DNA of 64,000 nt from RHLJ01 sp048058975 (GCA_048058975.1 JBLLNP010000005.1:1-64000), one strand, 5' to 3'; counted from the first letter of the stretch, positions 14,440-23,030 are shown. Notes: a model not told the origin generated them from the sequence alone. Numbers and translations are program-made.

Positions 14440-15149
14440 TTTCCAGCCCCCAGTTGTTTTTCAAATAAAGTGTAAACATCGGCAGCCTTATTGTAGGAAT
14501 ACTCATCAAACTCAAAATCTCCATACTCAACGTAGTCATAAATAGTAGTTAATCTGTTGAAGGGGAGTTTGACAGGGTGATCACCAATCTCGGTAAGATA
14601 CTCATGGTTTGTTTTATCCCTTCCCCAAAGAATGAGTTCACTTTCACTCAATTTTTGGAGTGCTTTATGGTAGGTGAAGCGAAGGGCATCATGGTAGTTT
14701 TTTTGTTCAAGAGCACGGGCAATCAATTCATTCAGATTAATAAGTTCAATATGTTCAGTGTCCATATTGAGCGAAATTTTTTTGGAAGTATTTTTTCCCA
14801 AAAAAGCAGGTCTGAGATTCCCTTGCATTAACTGGTTGATAAGGAGAAGTACAACGGCTAGGAAAATCAGAATGAATACAGTCTTTATTAAAGTTCCACT
14901 TATCTTATTTTCAAATGCCCTGTCCAATAAATTAAGAAACCAAAAAAGAAGCTTGTGCCAGAATGAAGTAGTTTGAGCAACTTCGGTATCATACTTGAAA
15001 TCGTTGTTTTCAGCGTATGATTGTAAAACATCTTCATCAGGAATGCGAACCTCTACTTTTGATGTGTCATTTGACAAAGTAGTAGAGGGTGCACCCTGTG
15101 CAAAAGTGATAGCCGGGAAAAGAAATAAAATGAGGATTAATATTCTCAT
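14436..15149 (-). CDS. DUF4129 domain-containing protein
   Basis: This 237-residue protein has a signal peptide (about 1-17, ending TFAQG), a hydrophobic segment (about 92-112) and a C-terminal DUF4129 domain. The domain spans about residues 140-232: 'ARALEQKNYHDALRFTYHKA' through 'YVEYGDFEFDEYSY'. The family is regularly found with SpoIIM, DUF4350 and MoxR/DUF58 genes, as here. Overlaps of four bases with both neighbours show one operon. Its biochemical role is unknown. Confidence 0.88.
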   Translation of the reverse strand: MRILILILFLFPAITFAQGAPSTTLSNDTSKVEVRIPDEDVLQSYAENNDFKYDTEVAQTTSFWHKLLFWFLNLLDRAFENKISGTLIKTVFILIFLAVVLLLINQLMQGNLRPAFLGKNTSKKISLNMDTEHIELINLNELIARALEQKNYHDALRFTYHKALQKLSESELILWGRDKTNHEYLTEIGDHPVKLPFNRLTTIYDYVEYGDFEFDEYSYNKAADVYTLFEKQLGAGK

Positions 15150-16009
15150 TGAAAAGAAGGAGCGTCTCCGGAATTTAAGTCATCTATTTTCTCGATGATC
15201 GAGGTGCCTTCTTTTTGTTCTTTTAGATCAAAATAGAAGAGAGATAAACCAAGTACTAAGAAAAACTGTAAAAAGGTGGTCATGAAATAGGGAGTCTGAA
15301 GTATAAAAACATCTGCGATATTGTAGCTTTCGACAGAAATAACCCCCGCCCCAAATAGAATCTCGAGTATGATGTATTGTGGTATCAGAATCATAAATGA
15401 AAATGCCAGAAGAGGTATCCAAAGTGCGAACAATACTCCTAAAGTATTCCACCATTGATCCTTAGTGTAGTTCCATGACCATTCAATTGCCTCACCGGTT
15501 CTGTTATCTTCCAGAATTCCGGTTATCGAAGCAAGTGCCAATTTTACTCCTACATAAATAGCACCAACAATAAATGCGATTAGGCCAACCCAGGTAGCTA
15601 AGTTTACTACAATAGATATACCTACTATTCTTCCGAAATATTCACTTATCAACCCGAAGTAGTCTGACAAAGTTATTTCATGTTCTCCACTTCGTCTCAT
15701 TTGAATATGACCTGTTACGATGATGACCATAAAGCTGGAAGTGATGAGCCCAAAAATATTTGAGAGAAGCCCAAGAGGCGAGGAAGGTCTTAGAGATGAT
15801 AAAAAGTCCTGATCAGCCGGAGCCGGATTATTGAGCTCATTTATGGTTGCTAACCCGGAATCGAGAAACAGAATTGGTAAAATCAACACTGCAAAAGCAG
15901 TGATAAAAGAACGACTATTTTGTCTGAAGTAAAGAAAGGAATCGGAAAATAATTCTGAGAGAGAACGCCGTTTCTGGAATACGAATTTTTCAGTTTGAGG
16001 ATCTGTCAT
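15146..16009 (-). CDS. Multi-pass membrane protein of the MoxR operon (1)
   Basis: The product is 287 residues with about six membrane segments after a cytoplasmic N-terminus ('KFVFQKRRSLSELFSDSFLYF'). The layout resembles the membrane domain of glycerophosphodiester-phosphodiesterase-like or YciC-like proteins: repeated amphipathic 'W.YTKDQWW' type segments before each pair of helices. It is a paralogue in layout of the next gene ('ARSWELTENYWW' there, 'EWSWNYTKDQWW' here). Function unknown; it probably partners the other membrane components of this operon. Confidence 0.75.
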   Translation of the reverse strand: MTDPQTEKFVFQKRRSLSELFSDSFLYFRQNSRSFITAFAVLILPILFLDSGLATINELNNPAPADQDFLSSLRPSSPLGLLSNIFGLITSSFMVIIVTGHIQMRRSGEHEITLSDYFGLISEYFGRIVGISIVVNLATWVGLIAFIVGAIYVGVKLALASITGILEDNRTGEAIEWSWNYTKDQWWNTLGVLFALWIPLLAFSFMILIPQYIILEILFGAGVISVESYNIADVFILQTPYFMTTFLQFFLVLGLSLFYFDLKEQKEGTSIIEKIDDLNSGDAPSFQ

Positions 16010-16902
16010 ATGCTTAACCGGTTAATTTCTGAGGTTAAATTATCGCCTTCTTTACGCTCTACTAAATTGAAGTAATGTATTCCCAGAGAGATAAATTGTG
16101 CGGACGATGCAATTATCTGAAAAAAGTAAATGGAAGCATATAATGTGCCAAAAATCAAAGGGAGGTCCTGTTGGAAGTCAGCTCCAAAAATAAAAGCAAT
16201 CACTCCTCCCAGAATTATCAATGGAATGGCAGCGAACATCGAAAGAAAGGAGAAGATTATATTGATAACAAAGTAGATTCCAAAAGTGAACCACCAGTAA
16301 TTTTCTGTAAGCTCCCATGATCTGGCTATAGCAGAAGACGCGCTACCTCCTTCTACAAAGAAAACAACCGGAAAAAGGGAAATCTTGATTACAAAAAAAC
16401 CAATCAGACCATATAGAATGATAGTCGCAATTATGGTAGCCAAAACACTTGCAAAGCTGGAAATGATGGCGAAAAAAATGAATAAGGCTACTGCAACGAC
16501 GATTCCAATTAAAAAGCTGACCATCAAAATGGAAAATGTTTTACCAAACATCCCCCGGCTAAATTCAGAAAATGTATGTGGTACTTCACCGGAACAGGTA
16601 TGTTGAATATGCTGATAAACTACTCCCATCAACATAAAAAGGGCAAAGAAGATGAACATTATCCCAACGAAGATACTTATACCGGCTCCCAAAAAAGCAC
16701 CAGTATCAGACGGGTTTTCAAGGTTATCAAAAGAAAAAGCTATAGACCCACCTAGCAAAATAATTCCTATAATAAGTGGAGATAGTACATAAAGACCGAA
16801 CACTTTTCCCAGTGATCTCCAGTGCACACGAATGTAAGTAAATGTATCCGTGATGATATCCCCGAAATCACGGATTTTATTAAGAGTGAATTCTTGAGTC
16901 AT
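16006..16902 (-). CDS. Multi-pass membrane protein of the MoxR operon (2)
   Basis: This 298-residue polytopic protein has about six membrane segments and a cytoplasmic N-terminus ('NKIRDFGDIITDTFTYIRVH'). The layout, including the 'ARSWELTENYWWFTF' element before the fifth helix, parallels the downstream gene at 15146-16009, so the two probably arose by duplication. The gene overlaps both neighbours by four bases. No catalytic motif; a scaffolding or transport role in the envelope is only an inference. Confidence 0.75.
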   Translation of the reverse strand: MTQEFTLNKIRDFGDIITDTFTYIRVHWRSLGKVFGLYVLSPLIIGIILLGGSIAFSFDNLENPSDTGAFLGAGISIFVGIMFIFFALFMLMGVVYQHIQHTCSGEVPHTFSEFSRGMFGKTFSILMVSFLIGIVVAVALFIFFAIISSFASVLATIIATIILYGLIGFFVIKISLFPVVFFVEGGSASSAIARSWELTENYWWFTFGIYFVINIIFSFLSMFAAIPLIILGGVIAFIFGADFQQDLPLIFGTLYASIYFFQIIASSAQFISLGIHYFNLVERKEGDNLTSEINRLSI

Positions 16903-17861
16903 TTAGTTAGTTTTTTGAGTTTGAATTTCCAAGGGAGCATTACATAGAAATAAAGTATAAATGAAGCTGAAAGAATAATTATTAGCAAGCTTAACCAGAC
17001 CGGCATTTCTGTGTACCGGGTAACGAAAGATTCTAATGCTCCGGCCATAATAAATACCGGAATTAAACCAATTACCATCTTAGCCCCCTCTTTTGCACTT
17101 ATCGCAAAGGACTTAGCCCGGCTTAGAGTTTTAGGGAAGAGTAAGCCATTCCCTAAAACCATGCCTGCTGCTCCGGCAATAACTATCGCAGATAATTCTA
17201 AGGTGCCATGAATAAAAACGACTAGTAAAGCTTTATTAAGTAACCCATAACCACTAAAAAATTGGAAGAATGCTCCTACCATAATTCCATTCTGGAAAAG
17301 AATGTATCCTGTACCTAAAGAGGTTAACACTCCGGCAACAAAAGCAATAAATGATACTCGGATATTATTAATGGTAATCCTGAAAAACATATCAGCCTGT
17401 TTCGAATCTTTATAGACCGCAAGAGGATCACCATTTTCAATATTACTGGTTGTCATATTTACGTAAGCATCACCAATAATTATTCGTGCAAAGGTGGCAT
17501 CATTAGCCTGAGAGAGTGCTCCAATAGAAATGGCTACTATAAAAACGAGGAAGGAATAAAGAAGTTCTTTTTGTTTAGATGCAAAGAGCTCGGGTAATTC
17601 TTTAGTCCAAAAAGTAATTAACCGCCCATACTCTTCTTTTTGTGTTTTGTAAATAGAATCATGAACTTTCAGAGTAAGCTGGTTCAGGTATTGTTCTGTT
17701 TTCGAATTAGGATAATGGCTCTGGGCATAAGCAAGATCGCTAGTTAACTCCATATAGAGCTCCGCTAATTCGTCTGGATCCTGATTTTTACTACTTATTA
17801 AAAGCCCCTCAAATCTTCTCCACTTCTCTGCGTTTTTTCTTAGAAATGCTACTTCTCGCAC
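16899..17861 (-). CDS. SpoIIM/DUF95 family membrane protein
   Basis: The product is 320 residues. A ~100-residue cytoplasmic helical N-terminus ('MREVAFLRKNAEKWRRFE') precedes the SpoIIM (DUF95) membrane domain (about 105-310). Family features are 'FFRITINNIRVSFIAFVAG', the central 'FQNGIMVGAFFQF' and 'FIHGTLELSAIVIAGAAG'. In Bacteroidota this family has nothing to do with spores and opens the DUF4129/MoxR operon, as here. It is the first gene of the operon, divergent from an RDD gene (96-base gap that must hold both promoters). Confidence 0.9.
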   Translation of the reverse strand: MREVAFLRKNAEKWRRFEGLLISSKNQDPDELAELYMELTSDLAYAQSHYPNSKTEQYLNQLTLKVHDSIYKTQKEEYGRLITFWTKELPELFASKQKELLYSFLVFIVAISIGALSQANDATFARIIIGDAYVNMTTSNIENGDPLAVYKDSKQADMFFRITINNIRVSFIAFVAGVLTSLGTGYILFQNGIMVGAFFQFFSGYGLLNKALLVVFIHGTLELSAIVIAGAAGMVLGNGLLFPKTLSRAKSFAISAKEGAKMVIGLIPVFIMAGALESFVTRYTEMPVWLSLLIIILSASFILYFYVMLPWKFKLKKLTK

Positions 17862-17957
17862 TTGTTAGTTCTAAAATTTTTCTTTTTGAGGAAGTCGAAC
17901 TAACTTCCATCTTAAGTTATTAATAGTACACTATTCACAATTAAATCAAAAACCTAA

Positions 17958-18704
17958 ATGTCAGCAGGACTTGGAGTAGAAACAAATCAGCATGTCCAAT
18001 TAAATTATAATCCTGCGAGCACTTTTGATCGAATCCTGGCTTTTGTAATTGATGGTATTCTGATTCTGATATATTCATGGGTAGTTAATTTAATATGGGC
18101 TTTTGTTACTCCCAGTGAGTTCGATTTCCAATCTAGTTATTCCTGGTTGTTATATTTGTTTGTTGTTCTACCAATCATGTTCTACCATTTGGTGATGGAA
18201 GTGACTTGGAAGGGGTACAGTGTTGGGAAAAAACTGGTCGGGATAAGGGTTACAAAAGTTGATGGCAGTAGGCCACAACTAGGGGATTACATAACAAGGT
18301 GGTTATTCCGTCTTTTCGAAATAACTATGACAGGCGGGCTTGTAGCAATATTAACAACACTACTGAATGGAAGAGGGCAAAGGCTGGGAGATATTTCAGC
18401 CGGGACAGCTGTTATAAAAACAGGAAGAAGAATTACGTTAGAACAAACAATTCTGGCTGAGGTTGATTTAGATTACGAACCTGTCTTCAATCAGGTTATA
18501 GAACTTACTGATAATGATGTTACGATTATAAGAGAGGTATTAAGTGCCCGTAAGAATTACGACGAGATGGCCTGGATAAAAATGATGGATCGTACGCGAA
18601 CACTAATTGAGAAGAAGACCGGGGCAGTAAATAAAGAGCAGGAAACGCAGGATTATTTGCTTACAATTATTAAGGACTATAATGCCTTGCACGGCTCTAT
18701 CTAA
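17958..18704 (+). CDS. RDD family membrane protein
   Basis: This 248-residue protein has an RDD domain at about residues 20-160. The family's first motif is near 'ASTFDRILAFVIDGILILI', and the second is around 'WKGYSVGKKLVGIRVTKVDG' and 'RWLFRLFE'. A cytoplasmic helical tail follows. RDD proteins are regularly divergent from or linked to SpoIIM-MoxR operons in Bacteroidota, which fits the position. Some RDD proteins have been linked to Na+/H+ exchange; a role here is not shown. Its stop overlaps the end of the convergent cyoE gene by four bases. Confidence 0.88.
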   Translation: MSAGLGVETNQHVQLNYNPASTFDRILAFVIDGILILIYSWVVNLIWAFVTPSEFDFQSSYSWLLYLFVVLPIMFYHLVMEVTWKGYSVGKKLVGIRVTKVDGSRPQLGDYITRWLFRLFEITMTGGLVAILTTLLNGRGQRLGDISAGTAVIKTGRRITLEQTILAEVDLDYEPVFNQVIELTDNDVTIIREVLSARKNYDEMAWIKMMDRTRTLIEKKTGAVNKEQETQDYLLTIIKDYNALHGSI

Positions 18705-19603
18705 AATAGCATATCAACAAATACGGCTACCCAAATCATAGGCAGGTAAATGATAGAAGCAAACATGAGTTTTCGTGCGTTCAACCTTGACCTTTCTATT
18801 GCAAAGCGAATTCCATACACAAAAAAGATCGCCGCGAAAATAAAAGCGAGAGCCAGAAATACCATTCCGGAAATATTCAAAGCATACACTGCATAGCTGA
18901 TTGGGAAAAGGCTGATCGTGCAAAGAATTGCATAGAAAGCTGTTTTCTTACCTTCCGCGTCATTTTTCGGAAGCATTTTGAAACCGGCTCCTGAGTAATC
19001 ATCCTTATACATCCAGGCGATAGCCATTACATGAGGTATCTGCCAGAGGAATAAAATTCCGAAGAATAACCACATTCCGGCATCGGTAATGGTTCCGGTT
19101 GCGGCAGCCCATCCACCAACAGGAGGTAAAGCTCCCGGTATAGCTCCAATCAAAATATTAAAGGCTGAAACTCTTTTCATAGGAGTGTATGCAGCCAGGT
19201 AAATCAATGCTGTTGCAAAAGAAACAATTCCGGCTACAGGATTAACCATTAGCACTAAATAAGTAAGTCCGGTGAAAAGCAAAGTGAGCGAAAAAATAGC
19301 TCCTTGTTTTGCCGGTACACGTTGTGTTGGAAGAGGTCGTCGCTCGGTACGTTTCATCAATCCATCCAGATTGCGCTCCATAAATTGATTGTGAGCTCCA
19401 GTTCCGGCTGCGATCAGGTAGGTCCCGATAAGCGCATGAATCATTATCATAAAGTTTATAGAACCAGCACTTCCTACTACAAACCCTACCAGCATGCTGA
19501 TTAACACAGCAAAAGTAATTCCGGGTTTCGTTAACTGGTAGTAGTCAGAAATGGTGTTCGAAAGGGAACGTTCAATTACTACTTTTTCTTCGGTTTGACT
19601 CAT
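18701..19603 (-). CDS. cyoE: Protoheme IX farnesyltransferase (heme O synthase)
   Basis: The enzyme farnesylates heme B to heme O in the membrane, the first step towards heme A for cytochrome oxidase. From the ATG at 19603 (MSQTEEK) it is 300 residues; the frame is open 13 codons further, but those lack family similarity. UbiA-type features are 'YYQLTKPGITFAV', then 'NQFMERNLDGLMKRTERRPL' (prenyl-diphosphate/Mg binding region) and about eight to nine membrane helices. It is divergent from ctaA, with which it works. Confidence 0.92.
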   Translation of the reverse strand: MSQTEEKVVIERSLSNTISDYYQLTKPGITFAVLISMLVGFVVGSAGSINFMIMIHALIGTYLIAAGTGAHNQFMERNLDGLMKRTERRPLPTQRVPAKQGAIFSLTLLFTGLTYLVLMVNPVAGIVSFATALIYLAAYTPMKRVSAFNILIGAIPGALPPVGGWAAATGTITDAGMWLFFGILFLWQIPHVMAIAWMYKDDYSGAGFKMLPKNDAEGKKTAFYAILCTISLFPISYAVYALNISGMVFLALAFIFAAIFFVYGIRFAIERSRLNARKLMFASIIYLPMIWVAVFVDMLF

Positions 19604-19681
19604 GAATTTCTTTGAATAGAAACGTATTTTTAAAGGCCACAAAGTTAATCATTTCATTTTAATTTTGATACCCATTTCCCG

Positions 19682-20710
19682 ATGAAGTTAAATGCCTACC
19701 AAAAGATCGCGATAACTACTGTAGCTGCAACCTTGTTTCTGATTTTAGTTGGAGGACTAGTGCGCTCTACCGGGGCGGGAATGGGCTGCCCGGACTGGCC
19801 GAAATGCTTCGGGCAATGGATTCCACCTACCGATGTAGCAGAGCTGCCCGACAACTACCAGGAAATTTTCCTGGAGCAGAGAATAGAAAAGAATCAGAAA
19901 ATTGTAAGATACCTGGATGCGCTGGGTTTTGAGGAATTGGGCGATAAAATCGAAAATGACCCAAAAGTAAAAGTTCCGGAAGAGTTTAATGCTATAAAAA
20001 CATGGACCGAGTATGTAAACAGATTGGTAGGGGCGATCATTGGAATTCTCGTATTTGCCACATTTATAGCATCTTTCAGATACTGGAATTCTGATCGATC
20101 CATAACCATTGTATCGGGGATTGCAGTTTTTCTTACCGGATTTCAGGGTTGGTTAGGCTCAATTGTTGTAAGCACAAACCTGCTTCCGGGAACCATTACC
20201 ATTCACATGATTTTTGCTTTGGTGATTGTGAATGTATTGCTTTACGGCGCCTTTAAGGCTACATCCGATTTTGTAGTTATTGATATAGATTCTGATTTAG
20301 CCAGGAAGATATATCGGGCAACAATATTTCTTCTTGTTTTTACAACAATACAAACGGTACTCGGCACCCAGGTTCGGGAAGCTATCGATGCAATTAAACT
20401 ATTCACAGAAAGAAGCAGCTGGGTTGAAGAATCAGGAACTATATTTTTGATTCACAGAAGTTTTACCTGGTTAGTTGCAATAGCTGGTGGTTACCTTGTA
20501 TATCTTATTCGGAAATTTGAAACCGAAGGACTGATTTCAAAGCTGGTTTATCTGAATGCAGGATTGATTCTGGTTCAGATTGCAGCGGGAATAATCCTTG
20601 AATTTTTTGAAATGCCACCTGCTTTTCAGGTAATCCACTTAGTGGGTGTAGCACTTATGGTATGCGCCCAGTTTCTCTTAATTCTGATCCTAAGGTTGAG
20701 AACTTCTTAG
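19682..20710 (+). CDS. ctaA: Heme A synthase (COX15/CtaA family)
   Basis: The enzyme oxidises the C8 methyl group of heme O to give heme A. The product is 342 residues with eight predicted membrane helices. The first half has 'GGLVRSTGAGMGCPDWPKCFG', including the periplasmic Cys pair seen in many family members. Heme-ligand histidines are plausible in 'TIHMIFALVIVN', 'LIHRSFTWLVA' and 'QVIHLVGVA'. Divergent neighbour cyoE supplies its substrate. The stop codon abuts the convergent MerR-type gene with no intervening base. Confidence 0.92.
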   Translation: MKLNAYQKIAITTVAATLFLILVGGLVRSTGAGMGCPDWPKCFGQWIPPTDVAELPDNYQEIFLEQRIEKNQKIVRYLDALGFEELGDKIENDPKVKVPEEFNAIKTWTEYVNRLVGAIIGILVFATFIASFRYWNSDRSITIVSGIAVFLTGFQGWLGSIVVSTNLLPGTITIHMIFALVIVNVLLYGAFKATSDFVVIDIDSDLARKIYRATIFLLVFTTIQTVLGTQVREAIDAIKLFTERSSWVEESGTIFLIHRSFTWLVAIAGGYLVYLIRKFETEGLISKLVYLNAGLILVQIAAGIILEFFEMPPAFQVIHLVGVALMVCAQFLLILILRLRTS

Positions 20711-21037
20711 TTACAACTTTTCTAACAGATCATTTAGAAATACTTTCATTTCCGCCAGATCTTTTCTTAAATCGGCAGAAATCTCCTGATAATCTTCTGG
20801 TTCCGAAGCATCACCGTTCAGAATTTTACGAACGCCTTGGCTGGTGTACTTTTTATCTTCCAGCAACTCTTTGATTTTAAAAATCAGATTTACTTCTTCT
20901 TCTTTGTAAGCTCTGTTTCCGGCGCTGTTTTTTTTAGGGTTCAGTTGTGCGTAAGTTTTTTCCCAATTTCGTAGTACATGAGGTGCAAGTCCTGTTAGTT
21001 TGGTTACTTCCCCCATCGAGTAATACAATTTTTTCAT
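20711..21037 (-). CDS. MerR family transcriptional regulator
   Basis: From the ATG at 21037 (MKKLYYSMGEV) the product is 108 residues; the frame is open ten codons further but those do not match the family. It contains one MerR-type winged helix-turn-helix ('YYSMGEVTKLTGLAPHVLRN', then 'NRAYKEEEVNLIFKIKELL') and a short coiled-coil C-terminus, with no effector domain or metal-binding cysteines. Small MerR proteins of this shape are common in Bacteroidota. Its target is unknown. Confidence 0.88.
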   Translation of the reverse strand: MKKLYYSMGEVTKLTGLAPHVLRNWEKTYAQLNPKKNSAGNRAYKEEEVNLIFKIKELLEDKKYTSQGVRKILNGDASEPEDYQEISADLRKDLAEMKVFLNDLLEKL

Positions 21038-21116
21038 AGCATCCAGAAAGTGTATTTTAAGCGTCAATTTAGTTTAAAAAGAAAATCATTTCTAACCTTT
21101 TTTAAAAGAATCCATT

Positions 21117-22070
21117 TTGTCTGTTGAGGAAAATAAATATCCGGTCGATATCAGCTTGGTGATTCCCCTTTATAACGAAGAGGAATCGCTGCCCGAATTA
21201 GAAAAAGCTATCGCAAGCTCGCTTAAAGGGAAGTTTAGCTATGAACTCATTTTTGTTGATGATGGCTCTTCTGATAATTCCTGGGAGGTGATAAAAAGTC
21301 TTGAAACAAAAGGAGATTATATCAAGGGTATTTCGTTCAGGAATAATTATGGCAAAAGTACGGCTTTACAAGCCGGATTTGAGAAGGCAAGAGGTGAATT
21401 TATTGTTACCATGGATGCCGATCTGCAAGACGACCCTGACGAGGTCCCGGAAATGGTTCAGATGCTGAAGGATGGCTTTGATCTGGTAAGCGGTTGGAAG
21501 AAAGAGCGCTATGATCCAATTTCAAAAACAGTACCGTCTAAATTTTTCAATTTTGTTACCCGAATTTCTGCCGGAATAAAATTACATGATTTCAACTGTG
21601 GACTAAAAGCCTACAAAAGTGAAGTGGTAAAAAATATCTATCTGTACGGAGAGCTTCACCGGTACGTCCCAATGTTGGCAAAGCGAGCCGGTTTCGGAAA
21701 AATCACCGAAAAAGTAGTAAAGCACCATCCCCGGAAATACGGAAATACTAAATTTGGACTTTCCCGCTTTATAAATGGCTTTCTGGATTTAGTCACCATC
21801 CTGTTTGTACAACGTTACCTCCAGAAACCCATGCACTTTTTTGGGTTGATTGGGGTTTTGTTACTTCTGATTGGTGGAGCAATAAATATTTATATGGCCT
21901 TTCTTCGCCTTGTTATGGATACTGGTATTGGAAACCGCCCATTACTTTTTCTTGGCATTCTTTTGATGGTTCTTGGAGTTCAATTCTTCTCAACAGGTTT
22001 GTTAGGGGAGCTTATCAACAAAAATCATGTTGAGCATCAAAAGCCCAATGTTAAAGATAGTATTGGCTAG
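21117..22070 (+). CDS. Family 2 glycosyltransferase, DPM1/GtrB type
   Basis: The 317-residue product has a GT-A domain ('DISLVIPLYNEEESLPELEK', 'FVDDGSSDNSW', 'TMDADLQDDPDEV' with the DXD-like metal site) and two C-terminal membrane helices (about residues 237-260 and 272-295). This is the layout of polyprenyl-phosphate mannosyl/glucosyl transferases. It probably loads a sugar from a nucleotide donor onto undecaprenyl phosphate. The start is TTG (21117-21119); there is no in-frame ATG upstream before a stop, and the family N-terminus begins just after it. Confidence 0.88.
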   Translation: MSVEENKYPVDISLVIPLYNEEESLPELEKAIASSLKGKFSYELIFVDDGSSDNSWEVIKSLETKGDYIKGISFRNNYGKSTALQAGFEKARGEFIVTMDADLQDDPDEVPEMVQMLKDGFDLVSGWKKERYDPISKTVPSKFFNFVTRISAGIKLHDFNCGLKAYKSEVVKNIYLYGELHRYVPMLAKRAGFGKITEKVVKHHPRKYGNTKFGLSRFINGFLDLVTILFVQRYLQKPMHFFGLIGVLLLLIGGAINIYMAFLRLVMDTGIGNRPLLFLGILLMVLGVQFFSTGLLGELINKNHVEHQKPNVKDSIG

Positions 22071-22112
22071 GCATTTTTTTCAGAAGCATAGTATCAGATA
22101 GGTAAAACAAAA

Positions 22113-22140
22113 AAAGCCTTCGGTAAATACCGAAGGCTTT
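22113..22140. terminator. Hairpin terminator shared by GT2 gene and tRNA cluster
   Basis: A perfect stem, AAAGCCTTCGGTA/TACCGAAGGCTTT, with a 2-base loop. On the minus strand it is followed by a run of T, so it should end the tRNA transcript. It can also serve the plus-strand glycosyltransferase gene. Confidence 0.85.
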
Positions 22141-22146
22141 GCAATG

Positions 22147-22219
22147 TACCGCGTACGGGATTCGAACCCGTGCTACCGCCGTGAAAGGGCGGCGTCCTAG
22201 GCCTCTAGACGAACGCGGC
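22147..22219 (-). tRNA. tRNA-Glu (TTC)
   Basis: A 73-base cloverleaf with a 7-base acceptor stem (GCCGCGT/ACGCGGT), anticodon loop CTTTCAC giving TTC, and TTCGAAT T-loop. The CCA end is not encoded. It is the same as the copy at 22452-22524. Confidence 0.95.
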
Positions 22220-22236
22220 ATTATTTCAATAAATGG

Positions 22237-22311
22237 GGAGCCTGATGGGGATCGAACCCACGACCTCTAGTGCCACAAACTAGCGCTCTAACCAACTGAG
22301 CTACAAGCTCC
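22237..22311 (-). tRNA. tRNA-His (GTG)
   Basis: Anticodon loop TTGTGGC gives GTG. The encoded G at position -1 faces C73, the tRNA-His identity pair. The acceptor is GAGCTTG/CAGGCTC. A CCA end is encoded at 22234-22236. Confidence 0.95.
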
Positions 22312-22323
22312 ATTTAATACAGC

Positions 22324-22434
22324 TTAATCAGATTCGTCATCGTAATGTTTATTAGTTCTGGTTATAAGAAACCAGTAACCAATAGTACAAACGATGAAAG
22401 CAACAATTATAAAATAAATTATACTAGTTGGCAT
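22324..22434 (-). CDS. Possible 36-residue single-TM peptide between tRNA genes
   Basis: A short ORF between tRNA-Glu and tRNA-His runs from the ATG at 22432-22434 to TAA at 22324-22326. The product starts MPTSIIYFIIVAFIVC, has one membrane segment (about residues 4-24), and ends with a charged tail (TRTNKHYDDESD). Positive residues after the helix and the acidic tail look like a real small membrane protein. A distant likeness to CcoS-type peptides is possible but weak. No Shine-Dalgarno is evident, and support is composition and topology only. Confidence 0.45.
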   Translation of the reverse strand: MPTSIIYFIIVAFIVCTIGYWFLITRTNKHYDDESD

Positions 22435-22451
22435 AATCTGAAAAAACTATG

Positions 22452-22524
22452 TACCGCGTACGGGATTCGAACCCGTGCTACCGCCGTGAAAGGGCGGCGT
22501 CCTAGGCCTCTAGACGAACGCGGC
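22452..22524 (-). tRNA. tRNA-Glu (TTC), second copy
   Basis: The 73-base sequence is the same as the copy at 22147-22219, with anticodon TTC and no encoded CCA. Two copies flank the tRNA-His gene and the small ORF. Confidence 0.95.
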
Positions 22525-22556
22525 GCTAAAATTCAATAAATCAAACAACCTTATGG

Positions 22557-22627
22557 AGGCGACAGGCGGATTCGAACCGCCGTACGAGGTTTTGCAGACC
22601 TCTGCCTAGCCACTCGGCCATGTCGCC
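22557..22627 (-). tRNA. tRNA-Cys (GCA)
   Basis: A 71-base cloverleaf: acceptor GGCGACA/TGTCGCC, anticodon loop CTGCAAA giving GCA, discriminator U73 as expected for Cys. A CCA end is encoded at 22554-22556. Confidence 0.95.
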
Positions 22628-22640
22628 TTTTAAGTATAAG

Positions 22641-22714
22641 TACGCCCATCAGGACTCGAACCTGAAACCTATTGCTTAGAAGGCAATTGCTCTATCCAGT
22701 TGAGCTATGGGCGC
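22641..22714 (-). tRNA. tRNA-Arg (TCT)
   Basis: A 74-base cloverleaf: acceptor GCGCCCA/TGGGCGT, anticodon loop CTTCTAA giving TCT, no encoded CCA. Its 5' part and the bases upstream are repeated at 22797-22831. Confidence 0.95.
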
Positions 22715-22737
22715 TCAACTCATCAGTATGTCAAAAT
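22703..22737 (-). repeat. Direct repeat, copy 1 (5' end of tRNA-Arg plus upstream)
   Basis: These 35 bases (AGCTATGGGCGCTC...GTCAAAAT) cover the first 12 bases of tRNA-Arg in gene direction and 23 bases upstream of it. They recur exactly at 22797-22831, with a 59-base insert between the copies. Confidence 0.9.
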
Positions 22738-22796
22738 GGGTTGGTTAGAAAACGGAGTTTTGAAACCGTCCCCCAGTCAATGCGCCCGGAGCAAAA

Positions 22797-22831
22797 AGCT
22801 ATGGGCGCTCAACTCATCAGTATGTCAAAAT
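22797..22831 (-). repeat. Direct repeat, copy 2
   Basis: Exact second copy of 22703-22737. It contains only the first 12 bases of the tRNA-Arg and so cannot form a tRNA. The pair may be a tandem-duplication scar or a remnant of a recombination event at the tRNA. Confidence 0.9.
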
Positions 22832-22872
22832 TTCAAAAAAAACAGGAAATCCAATTAAGAATTCCCTTCTTG

Positions 22873-22946
22873 TCGGGGAGACAGGATTTGAACCTGCGAC
22901 CCTCCGCTCCCAAAGCGGATGCGCTACCGGGCTGCGCCACTCCCCG
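22873..22946 (-). tRNA. tRNA-Pro (TGG)
   Basis: A 74-base cloverleaf: acceptor CGGGGAG/CTCCCCG, anticodon loop TTTGGGA giving TGG, no encoded CCA. It is the first gene of the tRNA cluster in transcription order. Confidence 0.95.
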
Positions 22947-23030
22947 TTTTCGAAAGACGAGTAAGATAAGAGTTTCTTTCTTTCGTTACCAACAGAAATT
23001 GAGAAAAAACTTCAGAATTCTTTCAAGATT

